The notes: a model not told the origin generated them from the sequence alone. DNA of 64,000 nt from Adiantum capillus-veneris (GCA_014529385.2 CM043956.1:87287721-87351720), one strand, 5' to 3'; counted from the stretch's first letter, positions 12,301 to 25,339 are shown. Numbers and translations are program-made.

Positions 12301-13350
12301 AAATTTTCTGTAAGAAGTTGGGATGAAAACCAATCGTTTCTCTCTCTAGTGGGTGCTTGTTTCTCCCCCCTCTCTCCAAAAAGGGAGTCCCACCAAAAAC
12401 GTGTTGGTCATTCCCTCCCACTCTCTCTATTGTACCATCTTTAACTTCTCCACACTCTACCTTGCAAATTGCATCGCTTTCTTCAATGTCATTTTTCCCT
12501 GCCAAAAATATCTTGTATCAGAGATTCAAACCTCCTTTCCCTCCTCAAGCTTGCTGCATTCTCCTCAAGCTTACCTCCTACTGAAGATCTTCATTACTCT
12601 ATGAACCTCACTACAAACCTCTCCCTAAAGTTGAAAATTTGTATCGTATCCTACTCTTAGATATTCTATGTTGCATGGATTTTCTTTCCTCAATAGGCTC
12701 CCTACTTTTTCATTTAGCTCTCTAACGTGGATCTACTTCCCTCTATAGCTTCTTTGCACCATCTTCCCCATTTAGCTAGCTTGCAAGTGAAGGGGCATAT
12801 TGGTGGCATTAATTGTCTTTATATACCTTTTAACCTTTCTCTTTATGCAACTCAAAACATGGTTGTGCATAAATTAATCATAAGTTTCTATGTGCAAGTG
12901 GTGCTACTATTCCCCACAGCGTCAAGAGGTACTCGACGACCTAGGAGTGTTTTTTACTCTATTTCATGTACGAGAGGAAAATGGTTACGACTACAAGAGA
13001 TTGATGTGGATTACAATGCACACAAGTTCTCAAGGAGACACATAGCTTCTGACACATAACTTCTTTAGTACACCACTAGAAGGGAAGAATCAACTTCATC
13101 GAGGCTTCCTCCAAACTATGATTCCACTTCTCTATAAAGTTTCTAAGGTTTTCTATTTTGTATTTTCACCTCACACATCGCTTCTAATGAATGTATGATG
13201 CCTGTTGCTTGTTCATTTTTGCAGTGTTTTTCCATTTGATTTTTTAGAGATGGAAGTCAATACAGTCCTTCAGAAGACCATTGAAGCCATCCATGCAAAA
13301 CTTGGCAAATTACTATATGCTGATTGTTGATCCTCTGAGCTTGCCTCAAT
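12301..13350. other. No gene recognised; CT-rich spacer
   Basis: Short pyrimidine-rich blocks and no convincing coding frame. Part of it may belong to the LTR that starts at 12037. Confidence 0.35.
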
Positions 13351-14149
13351 TGCAACATCACAAATCAGCCCACTCACTCCACACTGCTCAATTCATAGCC
13401 TTCCACTCACACAACACCTCTCTCTATCTCTCTTTGCACAACTCGACCTCGGGGCAGAGGGGGGGGGGGACACCTGCCAACACACGCATGGAAAGTCACG
13501 TACACGAGTAGAGAAGAGAAGGGGGAAGGGGGAATCGACACCAAAAAACGGCCATGATGGCTTCACTTCTCAAAACGACCATTTATAACATTGTTTCACA
13601 CACACACACACACACACACATCGACGAGGTCAACATCACGAACCAGCAACCCTCCTTGCTCTGCACAGCTTCCATGGCGCAACATCCCCAATCGGCTCTC
13701 ACCGCACAATTGTCAAAAAAGCCAAAATGGCAAAAGCCCTTTACAAATTAAGAAAATGTCCCTTATATGAAACTACTAACTTGAAAAACAAAAATATGGG
13801 TTTATCTTGCTCGTGGAGCTCACTTGAGCTCCATTTTTCCATTTCATAACATTCCATATAGTATGACACTCCCCATTTAGCATATTTTGCATGTTCTGAC
13901 ACCTCAGCCACTTTCCATCTCTCCCTCTCACAGATTGCATGTGAAACACATCCTGGACTCCCTATTTGTTGTCATGGCGCCGTGATAATGGCCACAGGAA
14001 CCTTCTCCCCAACAAAAACTTGGGGCTATTTATAGGCCGTGAAAACAAGACCCACGGGTGGACATGCCACATCATCATTGTTTTCGTACCCCCACCAGTG
14101 CGTCCACCCGCAGAGCCCGTCGTCAGACATCATAGCCGAGAGCCTCATT

Positions 14150-14187
<38 letters not shown>

Positions 14188-15201
14188 ACTTGTTGCTCAC
14201 TGGGGGTGCCCACTACAATCCAAGTATCGTGTGTTTAACATTGTCCTCTTTGCATGTGAGATAGAAGAGTTGCAACATGGAAGCTCGCCATTAACTTGGC
14301 CCTCAAGTTTTAAAAAAATAAAAAAAACTTTCAAGCTCCAACCCTTTTTCCCTCCCACTTTGCAAGTGTGCCATTTCCTGCTCTGGAGTCTAATCTCCAC
14401 TTTGTAAATCCCAAGTAAAAGATCACCTCACTCCTCTCAATTCACATGAACCTCATTGCATTCCAACTCTTTCAGACCCGCTAATCGAGGCCGTCAAAAC
14501 AACACAAATTCACTTGACACCTCCATGGTCACACAAATTCACTTGACACCTCCATGGTCAGGGCCAGCAGAGCTGATAACTTTCATCTTGTAATATATGC
14601 ATTGTCGGGATTATGTTTGATGAATCGTCTCTTCTTATTAACTCCATATGCTATCCTTTACCTCTACAAACCTTGTCAAGCTCCAAAAAACTTCAAATGG
14701 ATCATTTCCCAATGTGATCAAGCTAGCTCAGAAACAGCCCTCGTTGAAACTGCATAGCTATGTATCTTGGCAACTGGGACTCCGATTGTCAATCCGTAAA
14801 GACCGACATGCTCCACATCTCCACCTGCACTTCATATCTATCTACTAAAACAAGCTCTAGTCACCTGTGATCACCTACCCTATCCATCTAGGATATGCAT
14901 TTCACTCTAGCTTTAAACCACCATATTACAACTCATTCCTCCGTTTGATGAGTTGTCTGGACCATCTCGTAGACCACTTTGAATGCTTTATTCCCAAGCA
15001 AAAAACTAGCACTTTGAATATCTTCACTTTCCATAACATATGACCCATTTTGGAGCCCTTTGGATGTATGAAACCACATAAGACGTACACAACCGCTACC
15101 ACCGAGGATCTTCACACTTGCTTTAGCCCTTTGCCCTACACCTGCTAGCATACATATCACTAATTGTGCCCTCTACTATGGTTGACACACTTTGGCTGCA
15201 C
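13351..15201 (-). repeat. Left LTR (3' LTR of the element)
   Basis: Starts tgcaacatcaca and ends ctttggctgca on the plus strand. It contains a (CA)n run at 13597-13620 and a (CT)n run at 14151-14184. A purine-rich minus-strand stretch just inside (about 15225-15202, AAGGGGTTGG) could serve as the polypurine tract. Confidence 0.7.
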
Positions 15202-16530
15202 CATCATTTTCCAACCCCTTGTTGAACATTATGTTCAACCTCAAGAATCCTTTATTCAAGTACAAATTGCAAAAGCTAATCCACACTATGAGCAAACTCA
15301 ATATATATATATACATAGTCTTATTCCGGTTCCTACTGCCAAACCTCAAGTGGGTTGCCCTACCCCCTACATCATCCCATAGCTTCCACTTGGATTGAAT
15401 AACCTAGACCTTATCCCATCCATTTGCAGAAATTGCAAGTAGAATTGTACCCATGCACCTAACCAATGGTGCGTATAGAATGCACACAAAATTCCATCAC
15501 CACTTCATGCATCCATAAGCATCCAATCCACTTCAAACAAAGTATCATCATGCTCACCATCCTTCTCAATACATGACATGCCTTTCCAACCATAGAACAT
15601 AGAGACCTCCTCCAAGAACTCATGCACCTAGTGAATGGCCCACTACACAGCTGTATCTACAATCACACTCTTCAACCAGCTCTCACATACCTTCATAGGA
15701 AGCAAAGTCGTCGCCTGGGGTTTTTTTCTTCCACCACTAGACCTTTAAGATTGATCAATTCCACTTGCCTATCAGCTTCAATTGCCATCTCTTCAAACAC
15801 CTCCTCTATCGATGCATCATGCTCTACCAAGGAAGAGAAAAACTCTCCCCACACCGCATCACCTTGATCTTCATCCATAGGCAAGACCACCTCATCCCTT
15901 GTGGAAAACTGTTGCACCTGCTGCAACATCATAGCACAATCCATTGCCACTTTAATTAGTTGCATTGGCGATTAGCATAGCCCCACATATCATCTTTATC
16001 TGCATACCATCATTGGTGGGCATGGACTCCTCCACTTAGTCTCCATCAGGCATACCATCTTGCATTGTTCCCTGCTCTTCACACATATTCATTGCATCTC
16101 TTTGCACATGAAAAAGCTCAAATTCTTCATACCTTGACTGGGACAACCATGTTTCCCAACTCGTATCTCTATCCATAGAGCTGCAATCACTCGGCTTAAC
16201 CTCATCCTTTGTCTCAAGCTCAAGAATCTCCTCATCAAGCTTCATCGCTTTGACCTCATGTGCAAACCGTATCCTTTGATCTCTATCACACTTCAAAGGA
16301 GCCTGAACAGCCATACCTTGGCAGCACATATCTTGCCTGGTTTGGAACCACCTTCACTTATTCCACACCAAGAGCCACTCTAATTGGCATCCTTGGCATC
16401 AAAACTGCCCCATCTCTTTACAGCCACAAAGCCCTCGGTTGCTCTTGCACACGCACATCCCTTTGCACATACTTCAACTTTACTTCCATCGTATCAACTT
16501 GCATGGGTACCACCACACTTGGCAAACCCT
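15202..16530 (-). pseudogene. Gag-downstream open frames of the long-LTR element
   Basis: Two minus-strand frames stand out between gag and the 3' LTR: 16329-16036 (97 codons, acidic, with DEEILELETKDEVKPSD) and 15965-15693 (90 codons, with EEVFEEMAIEADRQVELI). Their composition is protein-like and acidic, but I recognise no domain. In a complete gypsy element this interval would hold nucleocapsid and protease; no zinc knuckle or DTGA/DSGA motif is visible here. They may be decayed gag C-terminal sequence or an accessory frame. Confidence 0.35.
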
Positions 16531-16537
16531 ATCTTGC

Positions 16538-17038
16538 CTATCGCTGCTTCAATATCTTCTTGGTCAATCCTTTTTCTAGACCCACCGCTTCTTCATGCGA
16601 CATCGGGCCATCTATCTCCACCTTGTCCCGTACTTCTTCATGCAAGCAATCCATAAACTTTTCCAATTTCAAAAAAACAACATTCTCAACAATAGTTACC
16701 TTGACTAGCTTTCCCCAAAGGGCTTCAAACTCCCAAGCAAACACTTGAAAATCCCCTTCCAAGTTTTGCTTCAATCCATCCAGCTTTCTCTTCAATTCGT
16801 ACAACCGTGCATCCACTACAAATCTGCTCCAAAAAGCCACCTCTAGGGCTTCACAATTGGTCTTTTCTTCTTCAAGAAGATCATCAAACCACCAATTTTC
16901 TATTCCACAAACCAAGAGTGAGAAAACTCGCACCACCCCTTCTTCCCTTGACACACTAATCTCTAGCAAAAACAATCCATAATCTTGGGGATAGGTCTCC
17001 GCATCTTTGACCCAGTGAAAATGGGAAAACTGGACCAC
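16538..17038 (-). CDS. Gag-like protein of the long-LTR element
   Basis: A 166-codon open frame on the minus strand resembling Retrotrans_gag. WVKDAETYPQDYGLF and VCGIENWWFDDLL give the Trp-rich core expected in the middle of that domain, followed by EALEVAFWSRF and a helical C-terminus FLKLEKFMDCLHEEVRDKV. It is homologous by eye to the broken plus-strand gag at 3.4-4.0 kb (FKLKKFMACLHPKVQEKV). It has no zinc knuckle in this frame and is shorter than a full gag. The true start may lie upstream in the leader; the ATG at 17038 is only the first in frame. Its role would be particle formation for an element that needs pol from elsewhere. Confidence 0.6.
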   Translation of the reverse strand: MVQFSHFHWVKDAETYPQDYGLFLLEISVSREEGVVRVFSLLVCGIENWWFDDLLEEEKTNCEALEVAFWSRFVVDARLYELKRKLDGLKQNLEGDFQVFAWEFEALWGKLVKVTIVENVVFLKLEKFMDCLHEEVRDKVEIDGPMSHEEAVGLEKGLTKKILKQR

Positions 17039-17302
17039 ACCATCCCTAATAGAACCTTCTCTTCAAAACTCGCATTTTTGGCATGGGCAAAATCACCACT
17101 TCAACTTCAAACAGGAGCATCAATGCACTTCTCAATGGGGGCACCAGAAGATGAAAAAGGGGAAAGGGGAACACACCCAGCACACAAGCAACTTTATAGC
17201 CGAGGGCTTCCACAACACCCCAATCCACTAGAAAACACAACCACAACGCCAAAATTCCACAGGCACACCACCATTTGCACACGACTTGATGCACACACTC
17301 TC

Positions 17303-18112
17303 TACAACACCACAAATCAGTCCACTCACTCCGCACTACTCAATTCACAACCTTCCACGCACACAACACCTCTCTCTATCTCTCTTTGCACAACTCAACC
17401 CCGGGGGGGACACACCTGCCAACACACGCATGGAAACGCACACACACAAGTAGAGAAGAGAAAGGGGAATGGACACCAAAAAATGGCAATGATGGCTTCA
17501 CTTCTCAAACAACCATTTAAAACATTTCTCCATCGGCACACACATTGACGAGCTCGACATAACGAACATGCAGCCCTCTTGGCTCTGCACAGCTTCCATG
17601 GTGCAACATCCCCAATCGTCTCTCACTGCACAATTGGCCAAAAAGCCAAAATGGCAAAAAGCACCAAACGGCTAAAAACCAAAATGGAAAAATCCCTTTA
17701 CAAATCGAGAAAACCCTTTATTCTGTTTGTGTAGCTCACTTAAGCTCCATTTTAGCATTTCATAGCATTCCATAGAAGTGTGGCACTCCCCATTTAACAT
17801 ATTTTTCATGTTCCAACACCTTGTCCACTTTCCATCTCTCCCTCTCACACACTGCATGTGAAGCACCTCTTGACTCCCTTTTTGTTGTCATGGCCACAAG
17901 AACCTTCTCCTCAATAAAAACTTGGGGCCGTTTATAGGCCACGGGAACAAGGTTCACGTACGAACATGCCATGTCATCACTGTGTTTGTGCCCTCAACAA
18001 CCGTTGATTGTTGTTCAGTCCTACCGACGACGGTCGCCGAACAACCTCCTTCAAAAACCACCACCAGTGCCTCCACCCGTAGAGCCCGCTGTGGGACATC
18101 ATAGCCGAGAGC

Positions 18113-18182
<70 letters not shown>

Positions 18183-19161
18183 GTTGATCACTAGGGGTGC
18201 CCACCATAGCCCAAGTACCCTACGTTTGGCACTGCCCTCTTCACATGTGAGACAGAAGAACCATCGCATGGCAGCTTGCCATTAATTTGGCCCCGTCAAG
18301 TTTTTAAAAACTTCAAAAAAAAACTCAAGGTTCCAACCTTGTTATCCCTCCCACTTTGCAAGTGTGTCATTTCCTGCTCAGGAGCTCAACCTCCACTTTG
18401 TAAAACCCAAGTGAAAGACCACCTCACCAACCTCACTTCACATAAGCCCCATTGCATTCCAACCCTTTTGGACCCACCAATTGACGCAGCCAAAACATGA
18501 CAAATTCATATGACACCTCCACAGTCAGGGCCAACCACCAACTTTCATCCTGTAATTTCTACATGCTCGGGGTTTTGTTTGACGAGTTGTGTCTCCTTGT
18601 CAATTCCATATGCTATCCACTACCTCTACAAACCCTGTCAAGCTCCAAAAAACTTCAAATGGCTCATTTTCCAATGCAATAAGAACCAACCCCCGCTGAA
18701 ACTTCATAGCCTTGTATCTTGGCAATCGGGACTCCGATTGTCGATCCGTAAAGACCGACATGCTTTACATCTCCACCAGTACTTACATCTATCTACTAAA
18801 ACCAGATTTGATCATATGTCATCACATGCCCTATCCATCTAGGATCTGCAATGCATTCGAGTTTTAAACTACCATAACTTGCAATCCGTAGCTCTGTTTG
18901 ATGAGTTGTCTGAACGAGCTCATAGACCACTTTGAATACTTCATTTCCGAGCAAAGAACCAACACTTTGAAAATCTTCACCTACCATACTATCTGGCTCA
19001 TTTTGGAGACCTTTTGGCCTACGAAACCACATTAGACATACACAACCGCTACCACCTGCCTACCCAGGATCTTCACTCTTGCTTTAGGCCTTTGCCTTGC
19101 ACCTGCTAGCATACATGTCACTGCTTGTGCCCTCTACTATGGTTGCCACATTTTAGCTACA
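17303..19161 (-). repeat. Right LTR (5' LTR of the element)
   Basis: Matches 13351-15201 in order and orientation. It carries a (CT)n tract at 18111-18178, about twice as long as the matching tract in the other LTR, and a small extra block around 18000-18060. No clear tRNA primer site is visible immediately inside it at 17302 downward. Confidence 0.7.
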
Positions 19162-20772
19162 CAAAGGTGTGTCAAGAGTCTTTTATAAAATCCCTCTACA
19201 TAGACACTTGACCATGGGTAAAATGACTCCTTCTTCAATATGTACCTGTAACTTTTTTTCAAAAATTTATATCTTTTAATCCCTCTTGTACATGTAATTC
19301 TATGCTCTTTGAAATTTAAAAGCCACCTCTAGATGAACTCATATGCTACACTTACGTGTTTCTAAGTGGAACCCTAGGGTCTTATGGGGCCCATTATCAT
19401 CATAGGTAGAGGATCATTGCTAGAGTACTCATGGTAATAGCTACACTTACATATTTTTAGGTGAACTTTGTGGGGCCTTATGGGGGCTCATTATCATTAT
19501 AGGTAGAGGGCCATTGCTAGAGTACACATGTTAATAGCAACTGGATTCAACATAACTCCCTTGAAAATATTTTTGTTTGTACTCCCTTTGTAATAAGTGC
19601 TAACATGCACTAAGCTCCAAGCTTCACTAAATTTTTTTGTTAGAAACCACAACAACAAAGGTTAAGGCAATAGACCCAGGAAGTGGCTATTGAGATCTTG
19701 AGGCTAGGATTGTCTAAGAGGAGTTTTCCTTGTCAATAGGGCACTTGTCCTGGGGAAGGAGGTGGATCACACCCCTTTTTCATTAAAAACTTACAAGTTT
19801 TTCTTTTCTAAAATCGATTAAAAAATCCCTTTTATTAATATAATCCTGTTAAAATTCTAAAATTTTAGTAATTAAAAAACCTATTTATTTGAACTCACGT
19901 GGTACCTTATATGTTTAAGAGGTGAGCTCACAGGTTTTGTGACATAGTAGGTTTGCAAGCATGTTTTGATAGTGACAACCATTAAAATTCTAATGGGAGT
20001 TTGGATGCATATGATTTATGTATGTGTGACTAGCACTTGAGAGTGCTTGTGCTTTATTGAGACTCGAGAGCGTTTTACTCCCCGCACGGGGCTGGTTCTG
20101 TGATTTTGATTACATACTTATTGGCGCCTATTTGAACATGTGTCTTGCGATTTGCAGTGACAATTCTACATTTTGTATATATGTTGTGTTGTGGATACTA
20201 TCATTGCATGTCATTGTGGAGCCAATGTTGGCTTGTTTTGACAGCCCCGATATTTTTTGAGATTCAATCTAGAAGAGCCCTTTTTGAGACTGTGCCTAGT
20301 CGTGTTTGTGTAACCTTTTGTGAGGGTCAATGCGTGGGGATTTTTGAAACCGAGCAATGGGGGACGTGTTACCCAATGTGAGGTGGACTAGGTTGCTAGA
20401 GATCCCCATTTGTGGCCTTGCCATAGGATATGTATATATAAGTATAGGTGCTTTGACACCAAGTTGGCAGTCACTTGATAGTTTCTTTGAGCAGTACATG
20501 CATGCCCAATCAACAATATTTGTTGGTTTATACATTGTTTTTGGCTCAATTACGCTTGAATTTTGATCTTTGTATAAAGGAGACTTTGTCAAATTTTTCC
20601 TGTGAGTCCTCTAGTTTGCTTATAGCACTCTTTTGCATTGACATTGCAATAATTTTGCTAAGTTTACTATTGAGTTTTCCATCTCTGTGCAAAGGAGGCT
20701 CTGCCAAAAATTTTGCAAATTTTTTCCCCATATATTCCTATTCTCACTCCCTTGCATTTGCTCTTTTCTATC
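19162..20772. other. No gene recognised; possible leader of the degenerate copia
   Basis: AT-rich sequence. Two related blocks near 19340-19420 and 19440-19530 (cttatgggg.cc.attatcat, catgttaatag) suggest a small local duplication. No LTR pair or primer site for the following copia remnant was found. Confidence 0.35.
19345..19545. repeat. Imperfect tandem duplication, about 100 bp
   Basis: The block ctacacttac.t.tttctaggtg...cttatggggcc.attatcat.ataggtagag..cattgctagagta.tcatg occurs twice in a row (about 19350-19435 and 19440-19530) with scattered differences. Confidence 0.6.
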
Positions 20773-21224
20773 ATGGCTAGAACTTCTGAGAAAAGAGTAT
20801 TATATCAAGAAGTTTGATGTCACAAACTTCACGATATAGAAGTAGAATGCTTGATATCTTGGTCAATAAGGGCCTTGCAATGCCATTGAAAGAGCGTAAA
20901 GGGGGTGTTTACACTGATAGTCAATTGGAGAAGCTTGATACTTGTGCTATGGCAACCATTTGCCTACACCTTGGTGGGTCCATTTTCTTTGATTATGCAC
21001 AAGAAAAATTCAAAAGAATCATGGTGATGGATATTTTTCTATGCCTGGACCATGGAGCAGGACTAGACAAGAAAAACCAAGCAAAGACAAAAAGACAAAC
21101 TCCCAACCCAAGCCCACCAACAAAGAACTATGGCTGGAGATGTGCTGCTAAAATTTGCTCCCAAGGAATGTGCAATGCAGTCTTGGTGTCAGATCTCACC
21201 AATGATTATCCACGAACATGATCA

Positions 21225-21508
21225 CTTAATAGTTCAGCAAAAAGGAAGAGAGAGAATGTTGTTTTTAGTTTGAAAAGAGAGAGACGAAAATCGAGACGAG
21301 AATGAGATATTGTGAAATTATTGAGCAATTTAAATAGTGAAAATATTGTTTTTACAGCAAGCTTTACAAAACTTATCTTTGGCTTCAAAAAATTTCGTTG
21401 ATGCAGCTTTATAGGCTTCCACTTTGCTTGAAGGTATCAGGGCTTACACCCTATAGGGCAGCGTGACAACAGGCTTACACCCTATAGGGTAGCGCAATAA
21501 TTTTTCTT

Positions 21509-21558
<50 letters not shown>

Positions 21559-22615
21559 ACTTGCAGCAACAACAAATCGCTCTTTCTCTTCAATCCTCCT
21601 CGAATCCCTTCCTATGGGAGCACCCCCTAGATAAGCTTAATGAGCTTTCTTTTTATTGCTCTTTTTTCAATTCCCTGCAGAGAGCGAGATCGAGCTCTCT
21701 CTCTCTCCTCAATCTACAGTGGGGCAAAGCCTTTTCTCTCTTCGATCGGCTACAAGGAAGGGAAGCTTCCATCACTAGAGTCCCAAGCACCTGGCTCTCC
21801 TGCCCCCGGCTCTTGGCAGCAAGCAAAGCCTCCTCTCCCCCTTTGCTCTTAGCAGCCCACAGATGAGCCCCCTCTCTTCCTCATTTATGGCTCATAGGGC
21901 AAGCCCTTTTCTCTCTCACCTCGTCACAGTAGCGGGCTCAGAGGTTCTCTACTCTTCTTGATTTGATGCAGGGCCTTGTTCTCTCCTTTTCTTCTTGTTC
22001 ACAGCAGGGCCGAGCCCTCGTTTTCTCTCTCTCCCACCTTGGCATCAAGCAAAGGCCTCCCTCCAATCGACAATGGCCTGCTCGGCCTCATTCTCTTGCT
22101 TCCCTCGCAGCTATGGTCTGCATAGCCCCTTTCTCTCCCTTGCTCGCAAGCCTATCAACACCCTCCTAGCCTCGCCGTGCATACCCCTTTTGCTAGTTGC
22201 CCGTGCCTCTAATTGACACACCCCCTAGATGGCACCACCCTCTTGTCAGTTTATTCCAGACGAAAAAAATCTTTTAAAATACCTTTTTTTTGTTTCATTC
22301 ATCATAGCCTCTTCAATCCCCCCTTTCACACCAATCTTGCGGTAGCTCTCTCTCATCTCTCTCTCTCTCCTCACGGATGCACACACACATAGGGGAATCC
22401 CTCAGCCTATTGCGACCCCCTCTTGGCCTTCGTGGACCTCTTGTTCTCGGCAGCCTCGACAAAAGCAGCGCATATGGCAGTCGTCAAGGTCGAGGACTTC
22501 ATTGTAGCATTTCCAAGCATATCATACCCTGTCAAAACAACTCCTTAAAGTAGATCGAGTGAGATCATCGCCGTGAAAATTATGATAAAACAACCTTTCA
22601 AGCTCGCTTCAACAC
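21225..22615. other. CT-rich block interrupting the copia gag
   Basis: This interval separates two halves of a copia gag gene and shares no gag similarity. It contains a (CT)n run at 21512-21557 and long pyrimidine-rich stretches to about 22380. The two open frames at 21561-21866 and 21963-22216 are rich in Ser, Leu and Ala and look like by-products of composition. I could not find matching terminal repeats or a target duplication to define it as an insertion. Confidence 0.4.
21512..21557. repeat. (CT)n microsatellite, 46 bp
   Basis: Perfect CT run. Confidence 0.97.
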
Positions 22616-23017
22616 TCAAATCTCATGCAGATGCTCTGTTTCTCTGTTGAAATCCCCATGCCCTTGGCCAGAAAAAAAATGCAACACATGGAAGTCATTA
22701 TGCTTAGTTGGGATGGCAAGAGTGCCTTGAACAAAGTCTTTCTCATGAAAAAGCTCTTGTGTTTGAATATGAAAGAAGATAACAATGTCAGTTTACACCT
22801 GAAGGAGTTTAACAATGTATTTACTCGATTGATATCAAAGAGTCTTAATTTTGATGATGAAATGAAAGCCATTTTCTTGCTATATTCTTTGCATATATCA
22901 TGGAATACGTTTAGCAATGCCATTAGTAACTCTGTCCCTCATGGCAAGCTTGTTTTAGTGATGTTACTAGCACTTCACTTATGAAAGATTCGACATCAGT
23001 CTCTTGACACGTGTGGA

Positions 23018-23332
23018 CATGGTGATACATACATGGCAAGTGGAAGTAGCCAGAGGAACAATCAAAAGCAGAGAGATCATCGTCCCAATCATAGTTGTCC
23101 TCAAAAGGTTTGTCCTTTATTGCAAAGAGAGAAGGGTAAAGCCATTGTTGTACGTTTCACACCTCCTAAAAGTGGCATGGTGATGCATACATGGCAAGTG
23201 GAAGTAGCCAGAGGAACAATCAAAAGCAGAGAGATCATCGTCCCAATCATAGTTGTCCTCAAAAGGTTTGTCCTTTATTGCAAAGAGAGAAGGGTAAAGC
23301 CATTGTTGTACGTTTCACACCTCCTAAAAGCA
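23018..23332 (+). repeat. 158-bp tandem duplication inside copia gag
   Basis: The segment catggtgat.catacatgg to cctcctaaaag occurs twice in tandem (23018-23175 and 23176-23332), with about one mismatch visible near the start. The unit includes an ORF stretch (MASGSSQRNNQKQRDHRPNH) from the gag/nucleocapsid linker. At 158 bp it is not a multiple of three, so the copies lie in different frames. Confidence 0.9.
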
Positions 23333-25339
23333 GTGTGAAGACAAAGGAGCTCAATATCGCTGAGTCTCCACATGTTGAAATTGTTCCTAATGTACTCAAT
23401 CGTCAGATGTACTAGTCTTCAACTTTGATTTGAGTTCAGAAGCACTGTAAGCTCTCGACAAATGCTATGTGCAATATTGGATTATTGACTCAAGTGCTAG
23501 TTTTCATGTTACTCCTCACAAGGGGTGGTTCTCTAGTTATGCTTCCACACATGATTCAATTAAGGTGGTTGACTCTCATTAGCTTGAGATATGTGGCATT
23601 GGAGATGTGAAGTTGCATATGCGCAATGTTACCGAGTTCATGGTGCAAGGTGTTGGACATGTGCCAAATCTAACTAAGAGCTTGGTCTCAACAAGACAAT
23701 TTGATGATCTTGTATACACTACAATGTTTGGCAATGGTTTCTAGATGATCAAAAAAGGCAACTTGGTCATGCTCAAAGGAAAAAAATTTGGCTCATTATA
23801 TTTTTTGTATGTCTCTTCTGTGAAAGAGAACTCTATATATGTACCCGAGTTTCCTTCTCCTGAGTTGTGGCATAGCGGGCTTGGACATTTGAATAAGAAG
23901 GCAATTTCTGTGTTTTGGCTATATCCCTGTGTTAAATTATTTTAATTTTAGTTTCTATGAGCATTGCATATGAAGGAAACAAACTAAGCTTACCACTTTG
24001 CCATTGGATAGAAAGTTAGAGAATCCTCTAGATTTGCTTGATAGAGATCTACGCGGGCCTATGCCGCATAAGTCTCTAGGGTGCCATTATATTTCTTAAC
24101 TTTCATAGATTACTCTAATCAAAAGGTGTGGGTCTACCTCTTGAAGATGAAATAAAAACATTTAGTGTCTTTCAGAAGCTCCTAGCTATGATTGAGAACC
24201 ATTCAGGCAAGAAGTTGAAGGCTTTATGCACTAATAATAGGAAGGAGTATGTCTCCACTAAGTTCAATAACTTTTGTATCTAAAGAGGAATTCGGAGGTA
24301 GTCTACTACACCGTACACACTTGCTCAACATGGACTTGCTGAGTGCATGAAGATGACTATTCAAGAGAGGGTGACTTCGATGCTATCTATGGAAAATTTA
24401 CCTCAAGATTTTTGGGGAGAGGATGTTAAGACAAAAGTGTTTATAATCAACAACACTTAGTACACTGTTGAGCTACAAGATTCCGTAGGAGATGTGGATA
24501 GCTAGACCCCAACTCGCACAAATGCATCTTCATTGGCTATGATATAGACGGAGAGATGGGTTATCACTTCTAGCACCCAAAATCTCAAAGAGTTATTTGC
24601 AACTCTTAAGTGATCCTTAATGAATCAAAGATGCACAGACAACCCATGAAAGAGGTTGAGTATTGCAAAGTGAGATTTGAGGACGTAGCCTCAAGTGCAA
24701 TTACATCCTATATGATTAAAATAATAGGTAAGGTTAGTACGGTCAACGTGATGGATGTTTGGCCAGTTGGCATGAACCCTAACATGAGGGGGAAGATGAG
24801 CCGATTGTTAACATACTAAGAGGTCCTCAATTTTTTAGGAGAGTCTTCTCACTCTTCTTATGAATGGCCTTAATGACACCAGTATTAACAAAGAAGGGTA
24901 AGGCTCGATGGGGACATGCCTATTGCCACACTTTGATGCCAAAATTTTGCAAGTCTATAGAAATTATGGAGGCATTGAGTAGTGGAGTGGGGGAGGCGAC
25001 TCCAGGGGAGCGAACGGAGGACTCGAAGAGCACCACAGAGATCAATGCTACTCGAGGAGGACCACGAAGGTCAGTGTCGTTCCTTTCAGTGCGAAAGCTG
25101 CTCTCATCAGAGTATTATCAAGCTGCCAATGTCGTTTTCAAACCTTGTATCGTGATAGCCTCAAAGTTCAAACAGAAGAGAAGGCAGTCAAATTTGTTCA
25201 TTTGCTCATCCAAACTTGGTCAACATTTCTTCTTCACTCCTTTCAGCCATTGTCCACAAAAAAAACCAACATTTAATGTATTTTTAACTGACAAAATCTT
25301 AACCAAATTCTTGAGACGCCGAGTGCTAAATTTCTACAC

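Larger units (their letters stand above)
13351..19161 (-). mobile_element. Non-autonomous LTR element with about 1.85-kb LTRs and gag only
   Basis: Two long direct repeats, 13351-15201 and 17303-19161, align along their whole length (same order of blocks: ctcactcc.cactgctcaa, ctctgcacagcttccatgg, cctctctctatctc, a CT microsatellite, ccctctactatggttg). The outer ends are compatible with TG...CA termini, although the right copy starts TA. By eye the LTRs differ at many positions and carry indels, so the insertion is old. Between them are only about 2.1 kb, with a gag-like gene on the minus strand and no protease, RT or integrase. No target duplication is recognisable. Large LTRs plus lack of pol make it a LARD-like or gag-only gypsy derivative. 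Confidence 0.75.
20773..24850 (+). pseudogene. Degenerate Ty1/copia element (gag, protease, integrase; RT missing)
   Basis: Fragments of a copia polyprotein follow in order on the plus strand. Gag starts near 20773 (MARTSEKRVLYQ) with LEKLDTCAMATICLHLGGS; gag resumes at 22730-22960 with LMKKLLCLNMKEDNNVSLHL and FLLYSLHISWNTFSNAIS. The protease region near 23480 reads WIIDSSASFHVTPHKGWFSS, with the usual G of DSGAS changed to S. The GAG-pre-integrase segment has LWHSGLGHLNKKAIS (about 23870), and integrase scraps continue to about 24620 (GEMGYHF, then PKSQRVICN). RT and RNase H are absent. The gag gene is split by about 1.4 kb of unrelated CT-rich sequence (21225-22615), possibly another insertion. 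Many stops and frameshifts; no LTRs identified. Confidence 0.72.

Noticed and set aside
21561-22216. Ser/Leu-rich proteins near 21.6-22.2 kb
   Set aside because: Composition follows the CT-rich DNA; no conserved motif.
23033-23415. Two separate small genes starting MASGSSQRNNQ
   Set aside because: They are the two units of a tandem duplication within copia gag.
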